From: CBDVAK01 sp965371945
GTDB lineage: Bacteria; Pseudomonadota; Gammaproteobacteria; Competibacterales; JAHEDQ01
Reading direction: 5' to 3'
NCBI GenBank assembly: GCA_965371945.1
Contig: CBDVAK010000217.1
Coordinates: forward strand, 1 to 6,121
DNA length: 6,121 bases
Part shown: piece after piece, positions 1 through 6,121 of the stretch
Layout: every line of letters starts with the position of its first letter
Position numbering within the stretch: the stretch's first letter is position 1
The notes under the pieces: model-generated
What the model saw: only the letters and a program-made list of their open reading frames with translations
What the model was told of the DNA's origin: nothing
Database searches by the model: none
Program-made: the position numbers and the translations under genes

Positions 1-428
1 GTGGACACTGGTTGTTCTGTGACCAGCCGGGTCGGGTTGTCGCCGAGCTGCGCATAGTTTTCGCGGTCCACGGACATGACCGGCCAGAGCCCCTGGGCCT
101 CTGGCGCCGGCGCTGGCATGATCGGGTAGGCTGCATCGGCGCGCGATTTCGAGGTGACCGCGTATGGTGGTGCGTTGATCGGCCGGGTGCTGATCAGAGT
201 CGTGTCGGCCTCGCCGACCAACTCCCCGCTGGCTGCGGGGAGATCCAGAGGAGCCTGCCGTGATGTCTCCGCCGGGAGTGAGATTCCGGCAGGGTCCGGT
301 GCCCTGGTGCGATCGATTGTGGCCTGATTCTCTGGTTGATCCGCCCCGCAGCCGGCAGCGAGCGCCAGCCCTGCGGTCAGTACCAGGGTGAACACCGGAC
401 GATACCGGCAGTTGGGGGTCGTGTTCAT
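1..428 (-). CDS. vWA-domain lipoprotein, YfbK-like (N-terminal part, runs off left edge)
   Basis: The reading frame is open from an ATG at 428 down to position 1, giving 142 whole codons and no stop, so the gene continues outside the window. Residues 1-27 form a lipoprotein signal peptide: Arg8 and Arg10, a hydrophobic run at about 12-25, and a lipobox LAAGC with Cys27 as the likely lipidated residue. Residues 28-115 are low-complexity, rich in Pro, Ala and charged residues, and look like a disordered linker. From about residue 124 the text NYAQLGDNPTRLVTEQPVS closely resembles the segment preceding the von Willebrand factor A core in the YfbK family, where PVST is followed by a conserved FSxDVDT stretch. 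Those residues would lie just outside the window. The vWA fold and its metal-binding MIDAS motif are therefore inferred, not seen. Residue +2 after the Cys is Gly, not Asp, so outer-membrane sorting is expected. A good Shine-Dalgarno sequence supports the start. The gene is divergent from gltX. The cellular role of this family is poorly defined. Confidence 0.78.
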   Translation of the reverse strand, partial: MNTTPNCRYRPVFTLVLTAGLALAAGCGADQPENQATIDRTRAPDPAGISLPAETSRQAPLDLPAASGELVGEADTTLISTRPINAPPYAVTSKSRADAAYPIMPAPAPEAQGLWPVMSVDRENYAQLGDNPTRLVTEQPVS

Positions 429-434
429 GTCGAT

Positions 435-442
435 CTTCCTCT
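435..442 (-). promoter_or_regulatory. Ribosome binding site of the vWA lipoprotein gene
   Basis: On the minus strand AGAGGAAG lies just upstream of the ATG at 428, with the GAGGA core about 8 bases away. This is the best evidence for the chosen start, because the frame is open-ended and the gene is incomplete. Confidence 0.6.
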
Positions 443-534
443 TCGCGATGTGTTCCTGACTGACTACAACGCGATCCCGCCACGGATGGGGTTAAGTACC
501 CACCACTTTTCCGAAATTCTGTATGCGAGGGGTA

Positions 535-540
535 TATAAT
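535..540 (+). promoter_or_regulatory. Candidate -10 box of the gltX promoter
   Basis: A perfect TATAAT hexamer lies 53 bases upstream of the gltX ATG, inside the divergent spacer 429-593. Transcription would begin near 547 and leave a leader of about 47 bases. No good -35 hexamer is visible at 16-18 bases spacing (the 17-base position reads CGAAAT), and there is no TG extension. The call therefore rests on the -10 alone. No equally clear promoter was found for the leftward lipoprotein gene. The rest of this spacer shows nothing recognisable. Confidence 0.5.
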
Positions 541-593
541 CGCGCCCCTTCTGGAACGCCGTCCGCGTCGTCCGTCGATAAACTGAGATCACT

Positions 594-2015
594 ATGAGTG
601 TTGTTCGTACCCGTTTTGCACCCAGCCCCACCGGTTTTCTGCATATTGGTGGTGCCCGTACCGCCTTGTTTTCCTGGTTGCAGGCCCGTCGTCATGGCGG
701 CGTTTTCGTGCTCAGGGTCGAGGATACCGATCGGCAGCGCTCCACCGAGGCATCGGTCAACGCCATCCTCGAGGGCATGACCTGGCTGGGTCTGGAGTAT
801 GACGAGGGGCCGTTCTTCCAGACCCGGCGGTTCGATCGTTACCGCGAGGTCACGGAACGGCTGCTGCGTGAAGACAAGGCGTATCGCTGCTATTGCAGCC
901 GGGAAGAACTGGACGAGATGCGTGAACAACAGATGCAGCGGGGTGACAAACCCCGTTACGACGGCCGTTGCCGGCACCGCGAACAACCACGCGAGGGCAT
1001 CGATCCGGTGATTCGCTTCAAGAACCCTTTGCACGGGGAGGTGGTCATCGAAGACCGCGTCAAGGGTCGTGTGGTGATCAGCAACCAGGAGCTGGATGAC
1101 CTCATCATCGTCCGCTCCGACGGGACTCCTACCTACAACTTTACCGTTGTTGTGGACGATATGGACATGGGCATCACCCATGTCATCCGCGGTGATGACC
1201 ATGTCAACAACACCCCCAGACAGATCAACATACTGCAGGCCCTGGGAGCCCGATTGCCGGTCTATGGTCATGTGCCCATGATCCTGGGAGAGGATGGCCG
1301 GCGTCTGTCGAAACGCCATGGCGCCATGGGCGTGATGGAGTATCGGCAAATGGGGTTCCTGCCGGAAGCAGTGCTCAACTACCTGGTGCGCCTGGGCTGG
1401 TCTCACGGTGACCAGGAGATCTTTTCGCTGGAGCAGATGGTGGAATTATTCGACATCGACGATGTCAACCGCGCGGCTTCGACCTTCAACACCGGCAAGC
1501 TGCTGTGGCTCAACCACCAATACATCATGAACAGCGATCCCGTTCATGTAGCCCGGCACCTGAGCTGGCATATGGGGCAGGCCGGTCTGGACCCGGACCA
1601 GGGGCCCGCGCTTCCAGACCTGGTCCGCGCTCAGGCGGAACGCTCACCCACCCTGGTGGATATGGTTGAAAAGAGCCACTACTTCTATCGTGATTTCGAG
1701 CACTATGACGAAAAGGCCGCACGCAAGAATCTGCGTGGGGATGCCGCCAGGGTGCTGGCACGCCTGCGCGAGTCGCTGGCGATTCTTGCGGTATGGCAGC
1801 GTGATGTTCTGCACCAGGTGGTCGTGGATGTCACCGCGGAACTGGAACTGAAAATGGGGAAAGTGGCCCAGCCACTGCGTGTCGCGGTGGCGGGCGGACC
1901 CATTTCACCATCCATCGAGGTGACACTGGAGTTGCTGGGCCGGGAACGGACCCTGGCGCGTGTCGATCGGGCGATTGCCTGGATCTCCGCAAACGAAGCC
2001 GCGGCACCCGGCTGA
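594..2015 (+). CDS. gltX: Glutamyl-tRNA synthetase
   Basis: This cytoplasmic class I aminoacyl-tRNA synthetase attaches glutamate to tRNA-Glu using ATP. The product is 473 residues, close to the 471 of E. coli GltX. The Rossmann catalytic domain starts with RTRFAPSPTG and the HIGH-type signature HIGG at 17-20. The second ATP-binding signature, the KMSKS-type loop, is RLSKR at 237-241 with the catalytic Lys240. A zinc-binding set typical of the E. coli-like enzymes is intact: Cys99, Cys101, Cys126 and His128, in the spacing C-x-C-x24-C-x-H. The segment DDHVNNTPRQ at 201-210 is also characteristic. The C-terminal third, from about 300, is the helical anticodon-binding region and is less conserved. 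The ATG at 594 is preceded only by a weak Shine-Dalgarno (TGAG at 584-587), but the protein begins exactly where the family does. It is transcribed alone, divergent from the vWA lipoprotein gene and convergent with the DMT gene. Whether it discriminates tRNA-Glu from tRNA-Gln cannot be decided by eye. Confidence 0.98.
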   Translation: MSVVRTRFAPSPTGFLHIGGARTALFSWLQARRHGGVFVLRVEDTDRQRSTEASVNAILEGMTWLGLEYDEGPFFQTRRFDRYREVTERLLREDKAYRCYCSREELDEMREQQMQRGDKPRYDGRCRHREQPREGIDPVIRFKNPLHGEVVIEDRVKGRVVISNQELDDLIIVRSDGTPTYNFTVVVDDMDMGITHVIRGDDHVNNTPRQINILQALGARLPVYGHVPMILGEDGRRLSKRHGAMGVMEYRQMGFLPEAVLNYLVRLGWSHGDQEIFSLEQMVELFDIDDVNRAASTFNTGKLLWLNHQYIMNSDPVHVARHLSWHMGQAGLDPDQGPALPDLVRAQAERSPTLVDMVEKSHYFYRDFEHYDEKAARKNLRGDAARVLARLRESLAILAVWQRDVLHQVVVDVTAELELKMGKVAQPLRVAVAGGPISPSIEVTLELLGRERTLARVDRAIAWISANEAAAPG

Positions 2016-2033
2016 GTCGGAGCGAGTTGCCTA

Positions 2034-2052
2034 CGCCGACCCACTGTTGGCG
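2034..2052 (+). repeat. Small inverted repeat (hairpin 1) after gltX
   Basis: CGCCGA at 2034-2039 can pair with TTGGCG at 2047-2052 around a 7-base loop, with one G-U pair in RNA. It starts 19 bases after the gltX stop. It is short and lacks a following T-run, so it is at best a weak 3'-end structure. It lies in the convergent gltX/DMT spacer 2016-2190, which holds no credible gene. Confidence 0.35.
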
Positions 2053-2056
2053 ACAT

Positions 2057-2075
2057 GAATTGTGCCCGGCAATTC
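2057..2075 (+). repeat. Small inverted repeat (hairpin 2) after gltX
   Basis: GAATTG at 2057-2062 is perfectly complementary to CAATTC at 2070-2075, with a 7-base loop. It follows hairpin 1 by four bases. The left arm, extended to CATGAATTG (2054-2062), is also a perfect 9-base inverted match to CAATTCATG at 2132-2140, so two mutually exclusive pairings are possible. No T-tract follows on either strand, so an intrinsic terminator is not supported. Confidence 0.4.
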
Positions 2076-2190
2076 GGTTGCTGCGGTGACCCCACAGCGG
2101 ATGACTTGGCCATCGCCGCCATCGAGACCGCCAATTCATGAACACGCGTCCCGGCGAGACGTGGGTGGAGCCCCATCGCGAGCATACCGG

Positions 2191-3084
2191 TCAAGTCGGC
2201 GACAGCCGTCTGCCCAATATGGGTAACACCTGTGCTGCCAGCATTCCCACCAGCATCAGCGAACAACCCAGCAGATCTCGCGAGGTCAAGACTTCGTTGA
2301 GTACCAGCCAGCCGGCGAGAGCGGCGAATACCGATTCCAGACTGAGAATGATGGCGGCGTGTGCCGGTACTGCATCGCGCTGGGCAAGGACCTGTACCGT
2401 ATAGGCGATCCCGACCGACAATACGCCACCGTACAGGATGGGTACGAAGCCATCGATCAGCATGGCCAACTCGATCTTTTCATAGATTGCAGCGGCCAGC
2501 AGGCTCAACAGGGCGCAGACGACGAATTGAACGAAAGCCAGCCGGATCGCGTGCAGCCTCCCGGCCAGGTGTCCCAGTACCAGCACATGCAACGCCCAGA
2601 ACACAGTGCTGGCGAGCATCAACGAATCACCGGGCTCGATCGTCAGTGTTTCGGTGACGCTGAGAAAATAGAGCCCGATCGCTGCCAGAATCGCACCAAA
2701 CCACAGACCACGACCGGCGCGGTGACCCACCACCAGTCCCAGCAACGGCACCATGATGACGTAGAGTCCGGAGATAAAGCCGGCTTTGCCCGCCGTGGTC
2801 CAGATCAGTCCGATCTGCTGCAAACCGGCGCCCGAGAACAGGATGACGCCGGCCAGGGCGCCGCCGCGCAGCATGTGCCACGGGTTCCGGTCCCGGGTCG
2901 GCGTGGCACCCCATCCGCGTAGGGCGAATGGCAATATGACCAGTGCGCCCAGCGCAAAACGCACCCCGTTGAACAGCATCGGTCCCATATAGTCCATGCC
3001 GATCCGCTGGGCCACGAACGCGCTCCCCCAGATCGATGCGGACAGCAGCAACAGGACGTCGGCTTTGATGGTGCTGTTTTTCAT
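2191..3084 (-). CDS. EamA/DMT-family transporter (drug/metabolite transporter superfamily)
   Basis: This is a predicted inner-membrane carrier of 297 residues, the usual length for ten-helix EamA proteins built from two homologous five-helix halves. Hydrophobic segments are visible at roughly 9-26, 37-54, 73-93, 103-120, 127-142, 155-171, 181-200, 212-230, 242-262 and 270-290. The first half shows SIWGSAFVAQR near 18-27 and AGKAGFISGLYV at 98-109. The second half shows FWALHVLVLG near 162-171 and LSLESVFAALAGWLVLNE at 248-264. These are the matching elements of the EamA repeat, including the Glu-containing helix near the end of each half. Substrates in this superfamily range from amino acids to nucleotides and drugs, and none can be assigned here. 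The ATG at 3084 has only a weak upstream purine stretch. The start is supported by the short charged N-terminus leading directly into helix 1. The gene follows uup on the same strand after 63 bp, so co-transcription is plausible. It converges with gltX. Confidence 0.93.
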   Translation of the reverse strand: MKNSTIKADVLLLLSASIWGSAFVAQRIGMDYMGPMLFNGVRFALGALVILPFALRGWGATPTRDRNPWHMLRGGALAGVILFSGAGLQQIGLIWTTAGKAGFISGLYVIMVPLLGLVVGHRAGRGLWFGAILAAIGLYFLSVTETLTIEPGDSLMLASTVFWALHVLVLGHLAGRLHAIRLAFVQFVVCALLSLLAAAIYEKIELAMLIDGFVPILYGGVLSVGIAYTVQVLAQRDAVPAHAAIILSLESVFAALAGWLVLNEVLTSRDLLGCSLMLVGMLAAQVLPILGRRLSPT

Positions 3085-3147
3085 CTTGGTGCTCGCCGTG
3101 GTCGGGCAGCCGGCGTGGGGTGTTGTGCTACGCCCGCCCGGTGTCAG

Positions 3148-5043
3148 TCAGGAATCGCTCGCGCCGCCCGCTTCGAGTATCTCCCAGCGTTGGTATGCCT
3201 GTTCCAGAACCAGTTCGGAGGTTTCCAGCTCTTGTTTCAGTTCGGCGACCCGTTCGCTGTGTTGGCGGTAGAGGTTGGGATCGGAAAGCTGCTGCTGCAG
3301 TGCGCTCTGTCGGGCTTCAAGAACCTCGATTTGCTGTGGCAGCCGGTCAAGTTCACGTTGCTCCCGGTAACTGAGGCGTTGCCGGGTCCGCGGCTCCCCG
3401 CGAGTCGTTGCCGGAGGGCAGGGGGTACGGGGCATTGCACTCGACACGGTCGGACGCTGTTTGAGGTAGTCGCTGTATCCGCCCACGTACTCGCGCAGCC
3501 CACCGTCCTCACCGAACACCAGGCTGCTGGTGATGACGTTGTCCAGGAACCAGCGGTCATGGCTCACCAGCAGCAGGGTGCCGGAGTACTCCACCAACAG
3601 TTGTTCGAGCAGTTCCAGGGTTTCGAGATCAAGGTCGTTGGTGGGTTCGTCGAGAACCAGCAGGTTGGTGGGGGTGGCGAACAAACGCGCCAGCATCAGC
3701 CGGTTGCGTTCACCGCCGGACAGGGTGGACACCGGTGCCCTGGCCTTGTCGGGCTCGAACAGAAAATCCTGCAGATAGCTCATGACATGGCGGGAGCGGC
3801 CGTTGACGGTAATGCTGCTGGCGCCGTCCGTGAGGTTGTCGAGTACCGACCTGCGGGGGTCCAGGTGGCTGCGAAACTGGTCGAAATAGCCGATCTGGAG
3901 ACGTGTACCCAGTTCCAGTTGACCTTGTTGTGGCGGGCGTTCGCCCAACAGGATCTGTAGCAGGGTGGTTTTGCCGCAGCCGTTGGGGCCGATGATACCC
4001 ACTTTGTCGCCGCGCAGGATCGTACAGGAGAAATCCGCGAACAAGACCTGGTCACCATACCGGTAGCCGATACTGTGTGCTGCGATCACGCGCCTGCCGG
4101 ATGCTTCCGCGGTATTCAGACCGGCCTCGACGCGGCCAGCCTGCTGACGTCTCGCACTGCGCTGATCGCGCATCGCCTGAAGCGCTCTGACCCGTCCTTC
4201 GTTGCGGGTTCTACGCGCCTTGATTCCCTGCCGGCTCCAGATCTCCTCGTTGGCCAGCTTGCGGTCGAAGCGCGCGTTCTCGGTTACTTCCGACGCCAGT
4301 GCCTGTTCGCGTCTTTGCAGCCACTGGTCGTAGTCCCCGGGCCAGCTTCGCAAACGCCCGCGGTCAAGCTCGACGATGCGGGTTGCGAGCCGGCGCAGGA
4401 AGGCACGATCGTGGGTGACGAACAGCAAAGTCCCCGGGTAGTCGAGCAGGAAATCCTCCAGCCACAGTATCGAATCCAGATCCAGATGGTTGGTGGGCTC
4501 GTCTAGCAGCAACAGTTCCGGTTGTGCCACCAGCGCCCGGGCCAGCAGCACGCGGCGCTTGCGCCCCCCGGAGAGAGTGGCGAAGGGTTGTTCACCGGTC
4601 AGTTCCAGACGCGACAGCACGGTCTGTACCCGTGCCTGCAAATGCCAGCCGCCGGCGGCTTCAAGCCGGTGCTGTACGTCGGCCAGCGCAGCCATGTCAC
4701 GCGGGCTGTCGCCGGTTTCCAGTTGCCGGGACAGGTGCTGATACTCTTTGAGCAGATCGCCAAGCTGGTCGACACCGTCCGCAACCACGTCATGGACGCA
4801 ACCTGACAGTGAGCTTTCGACTTCCTGATCGAGCCGCCCGATCACCAGCCCCCGTTTTCTGGAGATCTCCCCGCTGTCGGCAACCAATTCGCGGTTGATC
4901 AGTTTCATCAGCGTCGATTTACCGGCGCCATTGCGGCCCAGCAGGCAGATTCGTTCACCCCGGGCAAGTGAGAAATCGGCGTGATCCAGCACCGGCTCTG
5001 CACCAAATGAGACGCTGACGTCCTTGAGTGTGATCAGTGGCAT
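3148..5043 (-). CDS. uup: ABC-F ATPase Uup
   Basis: The 631-residue protein (E. coli Uup has 635) is a soluble tandem ABC ATPase without membrane segments. ABC-F proteins act on the ribosome rather than in transport. Uup has also been linked to precise transposon excision and, through its C-terminal domain, to DNA binding. Nucleotide-binding domain 1 has Walker A GRNGAGKST (36-44), signature LSGGR (157-161), Walker B with LLLLDEPTNHLD (177-188) and the switch histidine in THDR (210-213). The interdomain linker at about 240-300 carries EEIWSRQGIKARRTRNEGR (266-284), a sequence typical of Uup rather than EttA or YheS. Domain 2 has GPNGCGKTT (352-360), LSGGER (441-446), LVLDEPTNDLD (462-472) and SHDR (494-497). 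All catalytic motifs are intact. After a Pro/Thr/Arg-rich spacer (531-556), residues 557-621 form a likely coiled coil matching the Uup C-terminal domain. An in-frame stop lies just upstream of the ATG, fixing the start, though no Shine-Dalgarno is evident. The DMT gene follows after 63 bp. Confidence 0.96.
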   Translation of the reverse strand: MPLITLKDVSVSFGAEPVLDHADFSLARGERICLLGRNGAGKSTLMKLINRELVADSGEISRKRGLVIGRLDQEVESSLSGCVHDVVADGVDQLGDLLKEYQHLSRQLETGDSPRDMAALADVQHRLEAAGGWHLQARVQTVLSRLELTGEQPFATLSGGRKRRVLLARALVAQPELLLLDEPTNHLDLDSILWLEDFLLDYPGTLLFVTHDRAFLRRLATRIVELDRGRLRSWPGDYDQWLQRREQALASEVTENARFDRKLANEEIWSRQGIKARRTRNEGRVRALQAMRDQRSARRQQAGRVEAGLNTAEASGRRVIAAHSIGYRYGDQVLFADFSCTILRGDKVGIIGPNGCGKTTLLQILLGERPPQQGQLELGTRLQIGYFDQFRSHLDPRRSVLDNLTDGASSITVNGRSRHVMSYLQDFLFEPDKARAPVSTLSGGERNRLMLARLFATPTNLLVLDEPTNDLDLETLELLEQLLVEYSGTLLLVSHDRWFLDNVITSSLVFGEDGGLREYVGGYSDYLKQRPTVSSAMPRTPCPPATTRGEPRTRQRLSYREQRELDRLPQQIEVLEARQSALQQQLSDPNLYRQHSERVAELKQELETSELVLEQAYQRWEILEAGGASDS

Positions 5044-5078
5044 GAGCGGGTTGTGGGGTCATGGCCCAAAGGTGGCGA

Positions 5079-5087
5079 AGCATAACA
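5079..5087 (-). promoter_or_regulatory. Extended -10 promoter candidate for uup
   Basis: Read on the minus strand, TGTTATGCT fits an extended -10 element (TG, one base, then TATGCT, four of six matching TATAAT). It lies 36 bases upstream of the uup ATG, so transcription would begin near 5072 with a leader of about 28 bases. The hexamer at 17-base spacing reads CGGTTT, a poor -35, which is tolerated in extended -10 promoters. No comparably good promoter was found for the rightward gene in this divergent spacer (5044-5230). Confidence 0.45.
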
Positions 5088-5215
5088 TCGCCGGCGGCGC
5101 GAAACCGACACATTGTCTGGTCTGACGTACCCCGACCATGTATGCTCCCTGCGCTCGCGCGACGCTACCTGGCGCGGCGTCTGCGTTTTCCGATAGCCAT
5201 TCGATTTCCAACCAG

Positions 5216-5222
5216 AGAGAGG
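5216..5222 (+). promoter_or_regulatory. Ribosome binding site that sets the start of the solute-binding protein
   Basis: AGAGAGG lies 8 bases before the ATG at 5231. The open frame extends back to an ATG at 5138, but that start lacks this site and would put 31 residues without signal-peptide character ahead of the hydrophobic segment. The start at 5231 is therefore preferred. Confidence 0.7.
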
Positions 5223-5230
5223 TTTTCTTC

Positions 5231-6073
5231 ATGAAGTGGAACTCCATAGGGAACTCCATGCGATCATTGCTGCTCGGCGCGGCGGTGATCGTGATTACGG
5301 CCTGTGCGTCCAGCAGCCAGTTGGTAGCCGCCGAACAGAATACGGGCACGCTGCAGCGCGTCGTCGCAAGCGGTGAGTTGGTGGTGGGTATGGCCGGCAA
5401 CATGCCGCCACTTAATATGACCACCAAAGATGGCAGGGTGATCGGCATGGAAGTCGATATGGCCGAAATGATGGCGGATGCCATGGGCGTCAAGGCCAAT
5501 ATCAAGACCATGCCGTTTGGCGAATTGCTGGCGGCGCTGGATGCCGGCAAGGTCGACATGGTGATGTCGGGGATGACCATCACCCCGAAGCGTAATCTGA
5601 ACTATGCCTTTGCAGGACCCTATCTGATTTCCGGCAAGTGTCTGCTTAGCAAGAAAGAGACTATTGCCGGCGCCAAAGATACCGCCGAAATCAACAGTCC
5701 CGACACGCGACTGGCGGCGCTGGCAGGTTCGACCAGCCAGGAAATGGTTGAAATGGGTGCGCCTGAGGCCAAGTTGACCACGGTCCAGGACTACGATGCC
5801 GGTGTCAAGATGGTGCTTGACGGCAGCGTTGACGCGCTGGTTGCCGATTATCCGTTGTGTGCTGTATCGCTGCTGCGCTATCCGGATCAGGGTTTGGTGT
5901 CCGCCTTCTCGCTGCTCAGCTATGAGCCGTTGGGGATCGCTCTGCCGGCAAACGATCCGCTGATGGTGAACTGGATGGAGAACTTCATCAACTCCATGGA
6001 AGGCAGCGGTATCATCGAACTGCTCAAGCTGCGCTGGTTGGAAGATGCCAGTTGGGTGGATCAGCTCAAGTGA
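5231..6073 (+). CDS. Periplasmic solute-binding protein, family 3 (amino-acid-type), probable lipoprotein
   Basis: This 280-residue protein has the size and pattern of the bacterial extracellular solute-binding family 3 (HisJ/GlnH type), which captures small solutes, usually amino acids, for an ABC importer or sensor. Residues 1-25 are a signal peptide with Lys2 and Arg11, a hydrophobic run 12-23 and lipobox ITAC (Cys25). A signal peptidase I site after LVAA (31-34) is an alternative. Lobe 1 runs from about 39, with GELVVGM (48-54) and GRVIGMEVDMAEMMA (68-82), equivalent to the usual GxxxGFDVDLA. TPKR at 118-121 supplies the arginine that binds the ligand carboxylate in this family. Lobe 2 has GSTS (166-169) and the conserved Asp206 in VADYP. 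The usual aromatic positions near PP and in GFDVD are Leu61 and Met73, and the protein has 20 methionines. No permease or ATPase gene adjoins it in the window, so transport partner and ligand are unknown. A second in-frame ATG at 5258 could also start translation. Confidence 0.92.
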   Translation: MKWNSIGNSMRSLLLGAAVIVITACASSSQLVAAEQNTGTLQRVVASGELVVGMAGNMPPLNMTTKDGRVIGMEVDMAEMMADAMGVKANIKTMPFGELLAALDAGKVDMVMSGMTITPKRNLNYAFAGPYLISGKCLLSKKETIAGAKDTAEINSPDTRLAALAGSTSQEMVEMGAPEAKLTTVQDYDAGVKMVLDGSVDALVADYPLCAVSLLRYPDQGLVSAFSLLSYEPLGIALPANDPLMVNWMENFINSMEGSGIIELLKLRWLEDASWVDQLK

Positions 6074-6078
6074 CATGA

Positions 6079-6108
6079 GGCGGGGCAGATCCGTTGGTCT
6101 GTCCCGCC
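6079..6108 (+). terminator. Terminator-like stem-loop after the solute-binding protein gene
   Basis: GGCGGGGCAGA (6079-6089) pairs with TCTGTCCCGCC (6098-6108) through 11 base pairs, one of them G-U, around an 8-base loop. It begins 5 bases after the stop codon. The stem and position suit an intrinsic terminator, but the following bases (GTTGCCCC) are not a T-run. It may instead act as a 3'-end stabiliser or attenuate readthrough. The remaining bases to 6121 hold nothing recognisable. Confidence 0.6.
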
Positions 6109-6121
6109 GTTGCCCCTGCGG

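Noticed and set aside
492..1406. 304-codon open frame on the minus strand opposite gltX
   Set aside because: It lies almost wholly antisense to a fully conserved gltX. The translation is rich in His, Gln and Thr, with no domain or ribosome binding site, as expected of a mirrored GC-rich coding frame.
1703..2266. 187-codon minus-strand open frame spanning the end of gltX and the gltX/DMT spacer
   Set aside because: Most of it overlaps the GltX C-terminus. It begins inside the DMT gene's 3' end, and its Ser/Arg/Thr-rich sequence resembles no protein family.
3115..3960. 281-codon open frame on the plus strand opposite uup
   Set aside because: It is antisense to the intact second ATPase domain and C-terminus of Uup; its sequence is the usual low-information shadow of ABC motifs.
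5151..5181. GC-rich stretch with a GACGC/GCGTC inverted repeat in the uup/binding-protein spacer
   Set aside because: The stem is only five base pairs in a CG-dense stretch and is readily explained by base composition; no regulator site is recognisable.
5138..5230. Upstream ATG extending the solute-binding protein by 31 residues
   Set aside because: The extension lacks a ribosome binding site and signal-peptide features. The AGAGAGG site directly before 5231 indicates the real start.
5264..6076. 270-codon open frame on the minus strand opposite the solute-binding protein gene
   Set aside because: Its His/Arg/Gln-rich translation has no recognisable family, and the plus-strand frame has clear domain structure, a signal peptide and a good ribosome binding site.
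1..6121. Search for a CRISPR array, insertion sequence, tRNA, toxin-antitoxin pair or defence cluster
   Set aside because: No regularly spaced repeats, transposase frames, terminal inverted repeats or cloverleaf sequences were seen. The genes are housekeeping or transport types in an ordinary arrangement.

Overview
This window reads as an ordinary chromosomal stretch from a GC-rich Gram-negative bacterium, most likely a gammaproteobacterium. The basis is the E. coli-like GluRS and Uup proteins, two lipoprotein-type signal peptides and short intergenic gaps. Assignment below class level is not possible from the sequence alone. I see no mobile element, CRISPR array, tRNA or rRNA.

Layout, left to right. 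Positions 1-428 (minus) hold the first 142 codons of a lipoprotein that runs off the left edge. Its last visible residues match the YfbK-type von Willebrand factor A lipoproteins. A 165-bp divergent spacer follows, with a consensus TATAAT box for the rightward gene. gltX (594-2015, plus) encodes glutamyl-tRNA synthetase. It converges on an EamA/DMT-family membrane transporter gene (2191-3084, minus) across a 175-bp gap containing two small hairpins. Upstream of the transporter on the same strand, 63 bp away, is uup (3148-5043, minus), a two-ATPase ABC-F protein. A 187-bp divergent spacer carries an extended -10 promoter candidate for uup. The last gene (5231-6073, plus) encodes a family 3 periplasmic solute-binding protein. 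It is followed six bases later by a strong GC-rich stem-loop.

Functionally the genes are a mixed housekeeping set: tRNA charging (GltX), ribosome or DNA-associated ABC-F ATPase (Uup), efflux or uptake of small metabolites (DMT), solute sensing or uptake (the binding protein) and an envelope vWA lipoprotein. Only uup and the DMT gene look like a possible operon. The binding protein has no permease or ATPase partner in view. I found no convincing evidence of a new multi-gene system. The most unusual points are the methionine-rich composition and double-start signal region of the binding protein.
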